Position numbers and translations under genes: made by a program. From NCBI RefSeq assembly GCF_000952855.1, contig NZ_JSVU01000006.1:62001-126000 (forward strand): a DNA stretch of 64,000 nt. The letters run 5' to 3'. Source of the DNA: Aequorivita vladivostokensis. Lineage in GTDB: Bacteria > Bacteroidota > Bacteroidia > Flavobacteriales > Flavobacteriaceae. This document shows, in pieces, positions 8,424-16,226 of this stretch (the first letter of the stretch is position 1; every line of letters starts with the position of its first letter). Under the pieces are notes generated by a model. It was not told the origin of the DNA. It did not search any database and worked only from the letters and a program-made list of their open reading frames with translations.

Positions 8424-11342
8424 TCAGTAATCAATGGCCTCATAAATGGCTTCCTGTATTTTGCTGCGCAGATCGCTTTTTATCAATTTTCGATTTTCCG
8501 CATCCGGGAATGTTCTGTTTGATAGAAATACGTAAACTATTTCCTGCTCGGGGTCTGCCCAGGCAAAGGTGCCGGTAAAGCCGCTATGTCCAAAACTGGT
8601 CATGGAAACGCAGCCACAGGTTGGCCCCGAAGTGCCCAGTTGCGGTTTGTCAAAACCCACGCCCCTTCTTACGTTTTTATCGCAGTAATAGCAGGTATTG
8701 AAAAGATCCAAAACATCGGGATCAAAATACCGTTTGCCGCCGTAAAATCCTTTCCAAAGATACATTTGCATGACTTTCGCCACATCATTTGCATTGCTGA
8801 ACAGTCCCGCATGGCCGCTTACTCCGCCAAGCATCGCAGCGCCTTGGTCGTGCACATAGCCCTGAACTTTCTGGTTTCTGAAAATATTGTCCTGCTCCGT
8901 GGGCGGAATATTGTCTTTTGAAAATTTTTCCAACGGTAGATACGTCATATAGTTTGCGCCCAAGGATTCGTAAAGGTTTTCCTGGACAATTTGCTCCATC
9001 GGTTTGCCGAATTTTCGCTCAAAATATCGTTTCAAAATGTAGTATGGCAGATCGCTATATTTATACTCAAGCCTTGAATTCAGGTCGCTTTCGCGGATGG
9101 TTTTAAAAATGGTATCCATATAATCGCGGCGCATATAGAGATTTTGGGCCACTTGCACGTTAAAATCCTTATCGGGAATATCTGAATAATACTTTGGGGA
9201 AACTTCCGTTTTATCCTCATTGAGCGTATATCTGTAAAAAGGTATCCAGGCCTTTAAACGCGCGTAGTGCGAGAGCATTTCCTTTAAGGTAATATTCGCT
9301 TTGTTTGAATTTTTATACTCGGGAAGCATTTCTGAAAGTTTCGTATTCATACCCAACTCCTTCTTGTCCACGAGCTGCATTACCAAAGGTAAGGATGCCA
9401 AAATCTTCGTGAGCGAAGCCAAATCGTAAACGGTACTGTCCATTACTTCAATTTTATTAGCGTATTCGTGGTATCCAAAATTTTTCTGATAGACCACCTT
9501 TCCCTTTCGGGCGACCAAAATTTGGGCTCCTGGGTACATGCCTTCACGTATTCCCAAAGTGGCAAGCGAGTCGATTTTTTTCAACTTATAACTGTTGATG
9601 CCCACGCTTTCAGGGGTTCCGTATTGTAGTCTGCGAAGGGATTTTGTTTTCAGAATTGTATTCAAGGGAAAATCCTCACCTAAAGAGACGGGAAGTTTTC
9701 CTTTGGCCTCCCGTGCGCCAAAAATGAGCTGCGCCGAAAGTTTTTGGGAAATCTCGCTGTTTTGATAAGACATTACCACTCCTTCAAAATTGGCCGTGGT
9801 CTTTAAGTCGAGCATTGCATACGGTCTGGCAAAAACATCTAAAATCACGGTGTTTGTGCGGGCAATTTCATAAAGCCACACGAGCTCGTTTTCAGAAAAC
9901 TCAAACTTCTTCCAAGGGTTGTCATTGCTTTTGTGAAACCCGATAATCACGTAATTGTAGCTTTTCAGTTTCTGGATATAATCGTCGAGACCGTTTGCTT
10001 TTACCCAATCTACTTCGCCGTATTTTTTCAATTCATTGAGGAAAATTTCGCCCGAATCATCGCCAAAATTTATGTAGGCAATCTTTTTTTCCTGTAAATC
10101 CTTTATGGGAAGAATGGCGCGATTGTTTTTAATAACAGTAAGCGCATTGTCCATCGCTTCCTCGTAAAGGGCATCGTCGTTCACCGAATTCAAATCGTCA
10201 TATAAATAGGCGGTTTTTACAGGCTGGTAGTGATTAAGACCCACCTTATACTTTGCATAAAGAATCTTCTTTACGGAGTACGCCAAACGTTTTTCGGTAA
10301 TAACTTCTTCATTATAGGAATTGATAAGAAACTCCATGGCCTTCGGAATATCTTCGGAAATCAACAGCACATCGTTTCCGGCGAGGAATGCGGCCAGTTC
10401 TATTTCCCCGGGTTTTTTGAAATCGGAAGCGCCCTTCATATTCAGGGCATCGGTAAAAATCAGCCCGTTGAAACCAAGTTCATTTTTTAACAAATCAGTC
10501 ACCACCTTTGAGGAAAGTGATGAGGGGTAATTCATCTGTATTTCCAACGAAGGCACGTTAAGATGGGCAACCATTACGCTGTTTAGCCCTTCATTTATAA
10601 GTTTTTTGTAGGGATACAGCTCCAAAGTATCCAATCGCGCTCTCGTGAAATCTACCGTCGGTAGGGTTTTGTGGCTGTCCATATCGGTATCGCCATGGCC
10701 CGGAAAATGTTTGGCGCTGCCCATAATACCGGCGCTCTGCATGCCCTTCATAAACGCGAGCGCTTTTTCGGTAACGTTGTCCCTATCCTCCCCAAAGGAC
10801 CGGTTGCCGATAATGGGGTTTTTCGGGTTTGTATTTATGTCCACAACCGGCGCAAAGTTGATGTGTACGCCCAAACGCTTGGACTGCTCGCCAATGCGGC
10901 GGCCAATTTTCTCCACAATTTTGTTGTCTGTAATGGCGCCGAGCGTCATATTCCACGGAAAAGCATAGGTAGAATCGAGCCGCATGGCTAAGCCCCATTC
11001 AGCGTCCATACCAATCATTAAAGGAACTTTTGCAAGAGCTTGGAATTCGTTGTTCAGCCTTGCCTGGCGCACGGGACCGCCCTTGGAAAAAATGATCCCT
11101 CCCAAGTGATAGTTTGTTATTAGGTCTTTTATTTTATCGGTTTTTGCCTTCGGGTCGCTCGAAAAAATATCTGCCATAAAAAGTTGGCCCATTTTTTCTT
11201 CCAAAGTCATAGAATCATAAATACTATCGACCCACTTTTTTTGGTTCTGAAAATCGTTTTTTACGATAAGTGGATTTTTATCCTGCGAAAAGGAAGAAAG
11301 ACAAGCAAACGCCAGTATTGTAGTGAACACAAATTTTTTCAT
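8424..11342 (-). CDS. GH3 beta-N-acetylhexosaminidase fused to a serine beta-lactamase-like domain
   Basis: This exported enzyme probably acts on peptidoglycan fragments or other GlcNAc glycans. After a signal peptide (MKKFVFTTILAFACLSSFSQ) a GH3 domain carries the NagZ-type motif KHFPGHGDTDMDSHKTLP (about residue 210-227) and the nucleophile block GLIFTDALNMKGA (near 290). A GH3 C-terminal domain follows. From about residue 580 there is a class-C beta-lactamase/esterase-like domain with SLTK (SxxK), KYSDLPYY (YxD/N) and FGHSGFTGT (HSG) motifs. The ATG at 11342 is chosen over one at 11411 because it begins the signal peptide and avoids overlap with the gene upstream. The whole is 972 residues. 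This two-enzyme fusion is known in Bacteroidota; the role of the second domain is not clear. Confidence 0.9.
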   Translation of the reverse strand: MKKFVFTTILAFACLSSFSQDKNPLIVKNDFQNQKKWVDSIYDSMTLEEKMGQLFMADIFSSDPKAKTDKIKDLITNYHLGGIIFSKGGPVRQARLNNEFQALAKVPLMIGMDAEWGLAMRLDSTYAFPWNMTLGAITDNKIVEKIGRRIGEQSKRLGVHINFAPVVDINTNPKNPIIGNRSFGEDRDNVTEKALAFMKGMQSAGIMGSAKHFPGHGDTDMDSHKTLPTVDFTRARLDTLELYPYKKLINEGLNSVMVAHLNVPSLEIQMNYPSSLSSKVVTDLLKNELGFNGLIFTDALNMKGASDFKKPGEIELAAFLAGNDVLLISEDIPKAMEFLINSYNEEVITEKRLAYSVKKILYAKYKVGLNHYQPVKTAYLYDDLNSVNDDALYEEAMDNALTVIKNNRAILPIKDLQEKKIAYINFGDDSGEIFLNELKKYGEVDWVKANGLDDYIQKLKSYNYVIIGFHKSNDNPWKKFEFSENELVWLYEIARTNTVILDVFARPYAMLDLKTTANFEGVVMSYQNSEISQKLSAQLIFGAREAKGKLPVSLGEDFPLNTILKTKSLRRLQYGTPESVGINSYKLKKIDSLATLGIREGMYPGAQILVARKGKVVYQKNFGYHEYANKIEVMDSTVYDLASLTKILASLPLVMQLVDKKELGMNTKLSEMLPEYKNSNKANITLKEMLSHYARLKAWIPFYRYTLNEDKTEVSPKYYSDIPDKDFNVQVAQNLYMRRDYMDTIFKTIRESDLNSRLEYKYSDLPYYILKRYFERKFGKPMEQIVQENLYESLGANYMTYLPLEKFSKDNIPPTEQDNIFRNQKVQGYVHDQGAAMLGGVSGHAGLFSNANDVAKVMQMYLWKGFYGGKRYFDPDVLDLFNTCYYCDKNVRRGVGFDKPQLGTSGPTCGCVSMTSFGHSGFTGTFAWADPEQEIVYVFLSNRTFPDAENRKLIKSDLRSKIQEAIYEAIDY

Positions 11343-11355
11343 AAGTAATTTTATT

Positions 11356-11841
11356 TTATGATAAAAATCTATTGTGCCAGCTTTCGTGTGCGGGAACTTC
11401 CCAATTTTCAAGATATTCGGCTTTGGTATTTACGAGATTGTTGAAGACGATGGTGTTTTTTGAAACAGATTTGTCCTTTGCCATTTTTCTGAAATCCGCC
11501 AAGGGTTTATAAGCGATATATTCTCCTGAATAAAAGGTCACGTTCATTTTGTCCAAAAGGTCAACATCAAATTTATCCTGTAGCGACTGGATAAAATGTA
11601 CCGAGGCATCAATGCTGCAGCCCGATGCTGAAGCATTTGCCTGGTTGAGGCCAATTACGATAAAACGGTTGTATTTTATTTCAACGGCGGCCTCAAGTTC
11701 GGCTCCGTGGGCGGTCCATTTGGTCAAAAATTCTTCTGTAAGTTTTTCAATTTCCGCAACTTCATCGTCGCTCAATTTTCTATTGGCCTGATAGATCCAT
11801 ATTCTGGAATCATCGGGTAGGTTTTTAAAATCTGTCAGCAT
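11356..11841 (-). CDS. Conserved flavobacterial protein of unknown function
   Basis: I do not know the function. The protein has 161 residues, no signal peptide and no membrane segment, with a mixed alpha/beta look (RIWIYQANRKLSDDEVAEIEKL at the start, NRFIVIGLNQANASASGCSID in the middle, WEVPAHESWHNRFL at the end). Relatives in Flavobacteriia are, as I recall, often labelled 'ABC transporter ATPase', but no Walker A or signature motif is visible, so that name is not supported. It lies 81 bp downstream of the CCG Fe-S protein gene and 13 bp before the GH3 fusion, so it is likely co-transcribed with both. Confidence 0.75.
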   Translation of the reverse strand: MLTDFKNLPDDSRIWIYQANRKLSDDEVAEIEKLTEEFLTKWTAHGAELEAAVEIKYNRFIVIGLNQANASASGCSIDASVHFIQSLQDKFDVDLLDKMNVTFYSGEYIAYKPLADFRKMAKDKSVSKNTIVFNNLVNTKAEYLENWEVPAHESWHNRFLS

Positions 11842-11922
11842 TATTAATCAGTCTTATTGTTTCATTCCTACTTGTTCATTTCAACTTCGCTCCAAGACGT
11901 GGAAAAAACAATCTATTGGTTT

Positions 11923-12714
11923 TTATAAATCTTCTGCATTTGCAATCATTTCGGCAACGTCCATTACCTGCACGTTGTCTTCTGCGTTTTTCGCTTTTAC
12001 GCCGTCGGTCATCATTACCATACAAAATGGACAACCGGTAGCAATTATGTCTGCCGAAACTTCCATGGCTTGTTCCGTCCGGGCAACGTTTACGTCCTTA
12101 TTTCCTGGTTCGGGTTCCTTAAACATTTGGGCTCCGCCCGCACCACAACACATGCCGTGTTTTTTGTTTCGCCTCATCTCTACCAATTCGCCCTCCAGTT
12201 TTTCAAGTAAATTTCTTGGGGCTTCGTATTCGTTATTTGCCCTACCAAGATAACACGGATCGTGGAAGGTTATTTTCTTCCCCTTGAATTTTCCGCCTTC
12301 CACTTTTAATCTGCCCTCATCCAAAAGCGCTTTTAAGAATTGGGTGTGGTGCATTATTTCATACTTGCCGCCGAGTTCAGGGTATTCATTTCCGATGGTA
12401 TTAAAGCAGTGCGGACAGGTGGTTACAATCTTTTTTATTCCATAGCCGTTGAGCACCTCAATATTGGTCATGGCCTGCATTTGGAACAAAAACTCGTTTC
12501 CTGCCCTTTTTGCCGGGTCGCCGGTACAGCTTTCCTCGGTTCCCAAAACTGCGAAATCTATATTTGCTTTGTTCAACAATTTTACAAAGGCTTTCGTTAT
12601 TTTTTTGGCACGATCGTCAAAACTTCCCGCACAACCTACCCAAAAAAGCACTTCGGGCTGTTTGTCTTGGGCCATATATTCGGCCATTGTTGGGACTTTT
12701 ATTGGTTCACTCAT
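11923..12714 (-). CDS. CCG-domain Fe-S oxidoreductase subunit (HdrB-like)
   Basis: This 263-residue soluble protein has two cysteine-rich CCG-type modules like those of heterodisulfide reductase subunit B and GlcF. They are FWVGCAGSFDDRAKK near residue 25, TTCPHCFNTIGNEYPELGG near 98, FHDPCYLGRANNEYE near 150 and MCCGAGGAQMFKEPE near 190, and a further ATGCPFCMVMM near 225. Such modules bind a non-cubane or [4Fe-4S] cluster and carry electrons. Its natural partner is the membrane 4Fe-4S protein at 13887-15218. The two are adjacent in relatives as far as I recall; here three genes lie between them. Confidence 0.87.
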   Translation of the reverse strand: MSEPIKVPTMAEYMAQDKQPEVLFWVGCAGSFDDRAKKITKAFVKLLNKANIDFAVLGTEESCTGDPAKRAGNEFLFQMQAMTNIEVLNGYGIKKIVTTCPHCFNTIGNEYPELGGKYEIMHHTQFLKALLDEGRLKVEGGKFKGKKITFHDPCYLGRANNEYEAPRNLLEKLEGELVEMRRNKKHGMCCGAGGAQMFKEPEPGNKDVNVARTEQAMEVSADIIATGCPFCMVMMTDGVKAKNAEDNVQVMDVAEMIANAEDL

Positions 12715-12728
12715 TTGTTTATGTTTTT

Positions 12729-12781
12729 ACCCCCAGCCCCTAAAGGGGAGCTGTTCCGAAGGCTCCCTTTAGAACTGGGGT
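12729..12781. repeat. Interspersed palindromic repeat (CCCCAGCCCCTAAAGGGGAGC type)
   Basis: The spacer upstream of the CCG protein is an imperfect palindrome. The left arm CCCCAGCCCCTAAAGGGGAG starts at 12731 and the right arm GCTCCCTTTAGAACTGGGG spans 12762-12780; the reverse complement of the right arm matches the left with two substitutions and a small gap. The left arm also contains a smaller hairpin, CCCCTAAAGGGG. This sequence type is familiar as an abundant dispersed repeat in flavobacterial genomes, which is from memory and not tested here. Confidence 0.7.
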
Positions 12782-12788
12782 ATATTTG

Positions 12789-13223
12789 TTAATCTTCAAA
12801 TACTTCAATAGTTACTTCTTTCTCCACTAAATCGGTGAATTTTCCTTTGTAGCGGGTTGCCTTTACCAAATGGTTGTCCACCCAGTGATAGTTGCCGCCA
12901 CGGGGTTTTCCCATCAACATGCTGTGGTATTTAAAACCATGTTTATTAAGCCACGTTTCCGTTACTTCGCGATGGGCTTCGGTGCGGGAGGTGAAAAAGC
13001 AGATAATATGGCCTTCGTCGTACCATTTGTTCAGGGTTTTTAAGGCATCGGGAAATGGCTTGCAAGTCGCCATCCTTTCGGGCTCTTCGTTTGGGATGTC
13101 CTCAGTAATGGTGCCGTCAATATCAATCAAGTAGTTTTTTATCCCTTCGGGAAGAATCGGGCTTACGAGTTCGCCCTTTTCTACTTTGTCGTGCAGCATT
13201 TTTTCTACTTCTTCTTTTTTCAT
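12789..13223 (-). CDS. HAD-superfamily phosphatase-like protein
   Basis: This 144-residue protein is a small haloacid-dehalogenase-type phosphatase of unknown substrate. It shows motif I as YLIDIDGTITED near residue 31 (nucleophile Asp34, acid Asp36), motif II as ICFFTSRTEAHRE near 75, a Lys/Gly/Arg segment LMGKPRGGNYHW near 103, and an acidic-site candidate VDNH near 115. No cap domain of size is present. It starts three bases after the hepT stop, so it is translated from the same message as mntA-hepT. Relatives have been called phosphoheptose isomerase, which the motifs do not support. Confidence 0.75.
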   Translation of the reverse strand: MKKEEVEKMLHDKVEKGELVSPILPEGIKNYLIDIDGTITEDIPNEEPERMATCKPFPDALKTLNKWYDEGHIICFFTSRTEAHREVTETWLNKHGFKYHSMLMGKPRGGNYHWVDNHLVKATRYKGKFTDLVEKEVTIEVFED

Positions 13224-13226
13224 GTT

Positions 13227-13562
13227 TTATTTTTTCAGAATAACATCGACTTCATTTTTTAAGTTTGGAAGATGTTTTTTAATAATCACCCAAACAATTG
13301 ATGAGTCAATACTGTCGTAGGCATGAACTAATCTATTTCTCATTGCAATTATTTCAGCTTCATTTTCAATGATTAAATCGTTGTCAATTTTTTTCAGCTT
13401 ATTTAAGGCTTCACCAATAATTGCCAAATGCCGTTCTACAGCACTTTGGGTTTTGATATCCTCTTCATAATCGCCAAAAGTATCAATATCACTTATAAAT
13501 TCTTCAATTAAATTTATTGATAAGGAAATATCCATCAAGAATTTCTCAACTTCCAGCTTCAT
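13227..13562 (-). CDS. hepT: HepT-like RNase toxin (HepT/MntA system)
   Basis: This 111-residue helical protein belongs to the HEPN/HepT (DUF86) family. The diagnostic motif R-x4-6-H is seen as RNRLVHAYDSID near residue 76-87, including the HxY part that MntA-type antitoxins modify by adding AMP to the Tyr. Its start overlaps the end of mntA by 17 bp, the usual antitoxin-toxin overlap, and the HAD gene follows after three bases. The pair is markedly more AT-rich than the flanking Fe-S genes, which suggests that it came by transfer. Function in vivo (stress, phage defence or plasmid-like maintenance) is not shown by the sequence. Confidence 0.88.
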   Translation of the reverse strand: MKLEVEKFLMDISLSINLIEEFISDIDTFGDYEEDIKTQSAVERHLAIIGEALNKLKKIDNDLIIENEAEIIAMRNRLVHAYDSIDSSIVWVIIKKHLPNLKNEVDVILKK

Positions 13563-13866
13563 ATATTAATATCTTGGTAGCATCAATATTTCTTTTTAAG
13601 ATTGGGTTTTTGATTGATTTATAGGTCAATAAATCTACTTTTCTTTGAAAGAAGCTCTCTAACTTATTCCAAATAGAAATTAAATTTTCACCGCGTTCCA
13701 TTGCGTCTTCAACGTTAATCTCAATCAATAAATCAATGTCGCTTTCCCTTTCAGAAAAATCATTACGAATAGAAGAACCAAAGGCATATAGTTTTCCAAC
13801 CTTATGATTTTCACATAAGGATCGAAAATCCTCTTTTTTGGATTTTATTTCTTCAATGATTTTCAC
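13546..13866 (-). CDS. mntA: MntA-like nucleotidyltransferase antitoxin
   Basis: This 106-residue minimal nucleotidyltransferase should neutralise HepT by AMPylation. It has the family signature GSSIRNDFSERESDIDLLIE (residues about 30-49), that is GS-x10ish-DxD with Asp44 and Asp46 as the metal ligands. The size fits MntA proteins. The gene begins 20 bp after the membrane Fe-S gene and overlaps hepT at its end. The region upstream is too short for a clear separate promoter, so it may be read from the amidase/MCE/Fe-S transcript, although toxin-antitoxin pairs often have an internal promoter. Confidence 0.87.
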   Translation of the reverse strand: MKIIEEIKSKKEDFRSLCENHKVGKLYAFGSSIRNDFSERESDIDLLIEINVEDAMERGENLISIWNKLESFFQRKVDLLTYKSIKNPILKRNIDATKILIYEAGS

Positions 13867-13886
13867 TTCTCTTTAAATAGGTTCAA

Positions 13887-15218
13887 TCAATTTTCATCCT
13901 TCCAGTTCAACCGGTCCATTTGGTTGTATGGCCAGGGCGCGCCGTTGTTTTCTATATTGGTCATGGCAACATTCAACTCTGTTGGGGCAGCAGACTGTTC
14001 CATAACCAAATATTGCCTCATATCCATAATAATGCTCAATGGGTCAATACTTACGGGGCAAGCTTCCACACAGGCGTTGCAGGTGGTACAGGCCCAAAGT
14101 TCTTCGCGGGTTATGTAATCGTCCAACAGCTGTTTTCCGTCTGGTTTGAACTCGCCGTTTTGGTCGATGTTTTTTCCTATTTCTTCCAAACGGTCGCGGG
14201 TATCCATCATTATTTTACGTGGCGAAAGTTTTTTCCCGGTGTTGTTTGCGGGGCATTCATCCGTACAACGGCCGCACTCGGTACAGGTATATGCGTTCAA
14301 TAATTGAATCCTGCTCAAATCCATTACATCGCTGGCGCCAAACTTGGCAGGGGCTTCGACGGCTCCTTCCGCGGGAGCGGCAAAGGGATCGGCATTTGGA
14401 TCCATCATCATCTTCACTTCGTTGGTAACCGATTCCAGATTTTTGAATTTCCCCTTTGGAACCACTTTTCCGAAATAAACATTTGGAAAAGCCAAGATAA
14501 TATGAAGGTGTTTTGAAAAGTATAAATAATTCAAAAACACAAGTATTCCCAAGATGTGGAGCCACCACGTACCGCGCTCTATGGCAATCAGGGAGGCCTC
14601 AGAGAGATTATCCAAAAACGGCACTATAAACTGGCTTACGGGATAGGATCCGGCCTCTACATAATGTGCCGCGCCCAATGCCTGTAATTGTTGGTCTGCA
14701 GCATTCATGGTCAAAAATAGAATCATTAAGACCATTTCAAAATAAAGAATATAATTGGCATCATTTTTAGGCCAGCCCTTCATTTCATTTGCCCAAAATC
14801 TTCGCAATTTTTGAATATTTCTTCGGGTCCAGAAAAGAATGACCCCCATTAAAACCAGCAGTGCCAAAATTTCAAAGGAAGCGATTAAAAAATTATACAG
14901 CCCAAGGGGCAGCACGGTGGAAAGCAATCTGTGGGTTCCGAAAATGCCGTCAATAATAATTTCAAGCACTTCAATATTTATAATAATAAACCCTACGTAA
15001 ACGAGAATATGAAGGAGCCCCGGAATGGGACGGACCACCATTTTTGACTGTCCCAGCGCAATGCGCAATACGTTGCCCCATCTTTCCGAAGTATGGTCTG
15101 AAGCATCTACTTCGTGGCCAAGTTTGATGTTGCGGATTATCTTGCGAATGTTAATTGTGAAATATCCCACACCAGCGGCAAGGGCTATCAAAAAAAGTAT
15201 GTTCGGAATGTATTGCAT
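13887..15218 (-). CDS. Membrane-anchored 4Fe-4S oxidoreductase (NarI/HdrC-like)
   Basis: The 443-residue protein has an N-terminal membrane part of about six helices (IPNILFLIALAAGVGYFTI at residue 4, LLHILVYVGFIIINIEVL near 68, then FLIASFEILALLVLMGVILF and others up to about 250), similar to NarI-type cytochrome b domains. A soluble part follows with two ferredoxin motifs, CTECGRCTDECP near 312 and CTTCNACVEACP near 384. It probably passes electrons between a quinone pool and the CCG protein encoded at 11923-12714. The start lies three bases after the MCE gene stop. The two subunit genes of this presumed complex are here separated by mntA-hepT and the HAD gene. Confidence 0.87.
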   Translation of the reverse strand: MQYIPNILFLIALAAGVGYFTINIRKIIRNIKLGHEVDASDHTSERWGNVLRIALGQSKMVVRPIPGLLHILVYVGFIIINIEVLEIIIDGIFGTHRLLSTVLPLGLYNFLIASFEILALLVLMGVILFWTRRNIQKLRRFWANEMKGWPKNDANYILYFEMVLMILFLTMNAADQQLQALGAAHYVEAGSYPVSQFIVPFLDNLSEASLIAIERGTWWLHILGILVFLNYLYFSKHLHIILAFPNVYFGKVVPKGKFKNLESVTNEVKMMMDPNADPFAAPAEGAVEAPAKFGASDVMDLSRIQLLNAYTCTECGRCTDECPANNTGKKLSPRKIMMDTRDRLEEIGKNIDQNGEFKPDGKQLLDDYITREELWACTTCNACVEACPVSIDPLSIIMDMRQYLVMEQSAAPTELNVAMTNIENNGAPWPYNQMDRLNWKDEN

Positions 15219-15221
15219 AGG

Positions 15222-16172
15222 TTACTCGTCTGGATTGGCTGGTGGTTCGTATTCTTTGTTCTTTCTGCCGAAAACTGAAATGTGCACATAACGTTTTGGA
15301 TTTAGTTTTACATCTTGAAGCAATTGCTCAAGCTGTCTCGATGCCCCTTCCAGATTTTCGTATAGTTTGTCGTCTTTTAACAGTTTCCCAATAGAACCTT
15401 CGCCATTATCAACACCCGCTACAATTTTATCCATTTTGTCCACTACATTTTGAAGATCAGTGACCAATTTACCTGTTTCCAGCTGTGCCAGCGAATCGGT
15501 TAGTCTTGAAAGGTTGCCTGCAGTCTTGTCCAGATTGGTAAAGGTGTTATCCAATTTACCCGTATTGTTTGAGAGTATTTTGTTTAGATTTTCAGAAACC
15601 CCTGCGAAGGAATTGAGGGTGGTATTCAAATTTGCGATGGCCTCCTGTAGGTTTTGACGGGTCTGTTCATCTACAATAGCGTTTATGCTCAATAAAAGCG
15701 TATCCACGGTGGCCAGGGTGTTGTTTACTTTCTTCTCCAATGGGCCAAGGGCTTTCGTAACCGCGGTGAGCATGCCATCCTCCACATCACCTCTCAGGGT
15801 ATCTCCACTTTTTGCAATGTTATTTACATCATATTGTGGAAAAATTCCGAGCGATTTTCCTCCGATCAGGCCAGTGCTATATATCCTGACAATACTGTTT
15901 TTTGAAAAGTCGAAATCTTTCTCTACAGTAAATTTCACTACCAGACTTCCTTTGGAATTGGCAAAACTTATGTTCTGCACTTTTCCCACGGTAAGACCAT
16001 TGATAGTAACAGGCGCAGCTTGGGCCAAACCTTCAACGTTATCATATTTTACGTAGAATTCCCTGTTTTTGTCGAGTAGATTGGTGCCCTTTAAAAAACT
16101 GTAACCAAAGATTAACAGCAATATAGCTCCTATGGCGAGGATTCCGGTTTTAACTTCCTTCGATAGTTTCAA
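15222..16172 (-). CDS. MlaD/MCE-family lipid transport protein
   Basis: This 316-residue protein is the periplasmic MCE-domain component expected in phospholipid transport between the membranes. It has one N-terminal membrane anchor (TGILAIGAILLLIFGYSFL) and then the MCE domain (FYVKYDNVEGLAQAAPVTING near residues 38-58, VGKVQNISF, VRIYSTGLIGGKSLGIFP near 95). The second half is a long coiled coil (about residues 140-280). No ABC permease or ATPase partner is next to it. It sits between the amidase gene (54 bp upstream) and the membrane Fe-S gene (three bases downstream), a common flavobacterial order. Confidence 0.9.
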   Translation of the reverse strand: MKLSKEVKTGILAIGAILLLIFGYSFLKGTNLLDKNREFYVKYDNVEGLAQAAPVTINGLTVGKVQNISFANSKGSLVVKFTVEKDFDFSKNSIVRIYSTGLIGGKSLGIFPQYDVNNIAKSGDTLRGDVEDGMLTAVTKALGPLEKKVNNTLATVDTLLLSINAIVDEQTRQNLQEAIANLNTTLNSFAGVSENLNKILSNNTGKLDNTFTNLDKTAGNLSRLTDSLAQLETGKLVTDLQNVVDKMDKIVAGVDNGEGSIGKLLKDDKLYENLEGASRQLEQLLQDVKLNPKRYVHISVFGRKNKEYEPPANPDE

Positions 16173-16226
16173 ATGTATATTTTTAGATTGTGAACAAATT
16201 TAAAGGATAAATATAAAGAATGCACG

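Noticed and set aside
11356-11841. 'ABC transporter ATPase' as the name of the 161-residue protein
   Set aside because: No Walker A, signature or Walker B motif is present.
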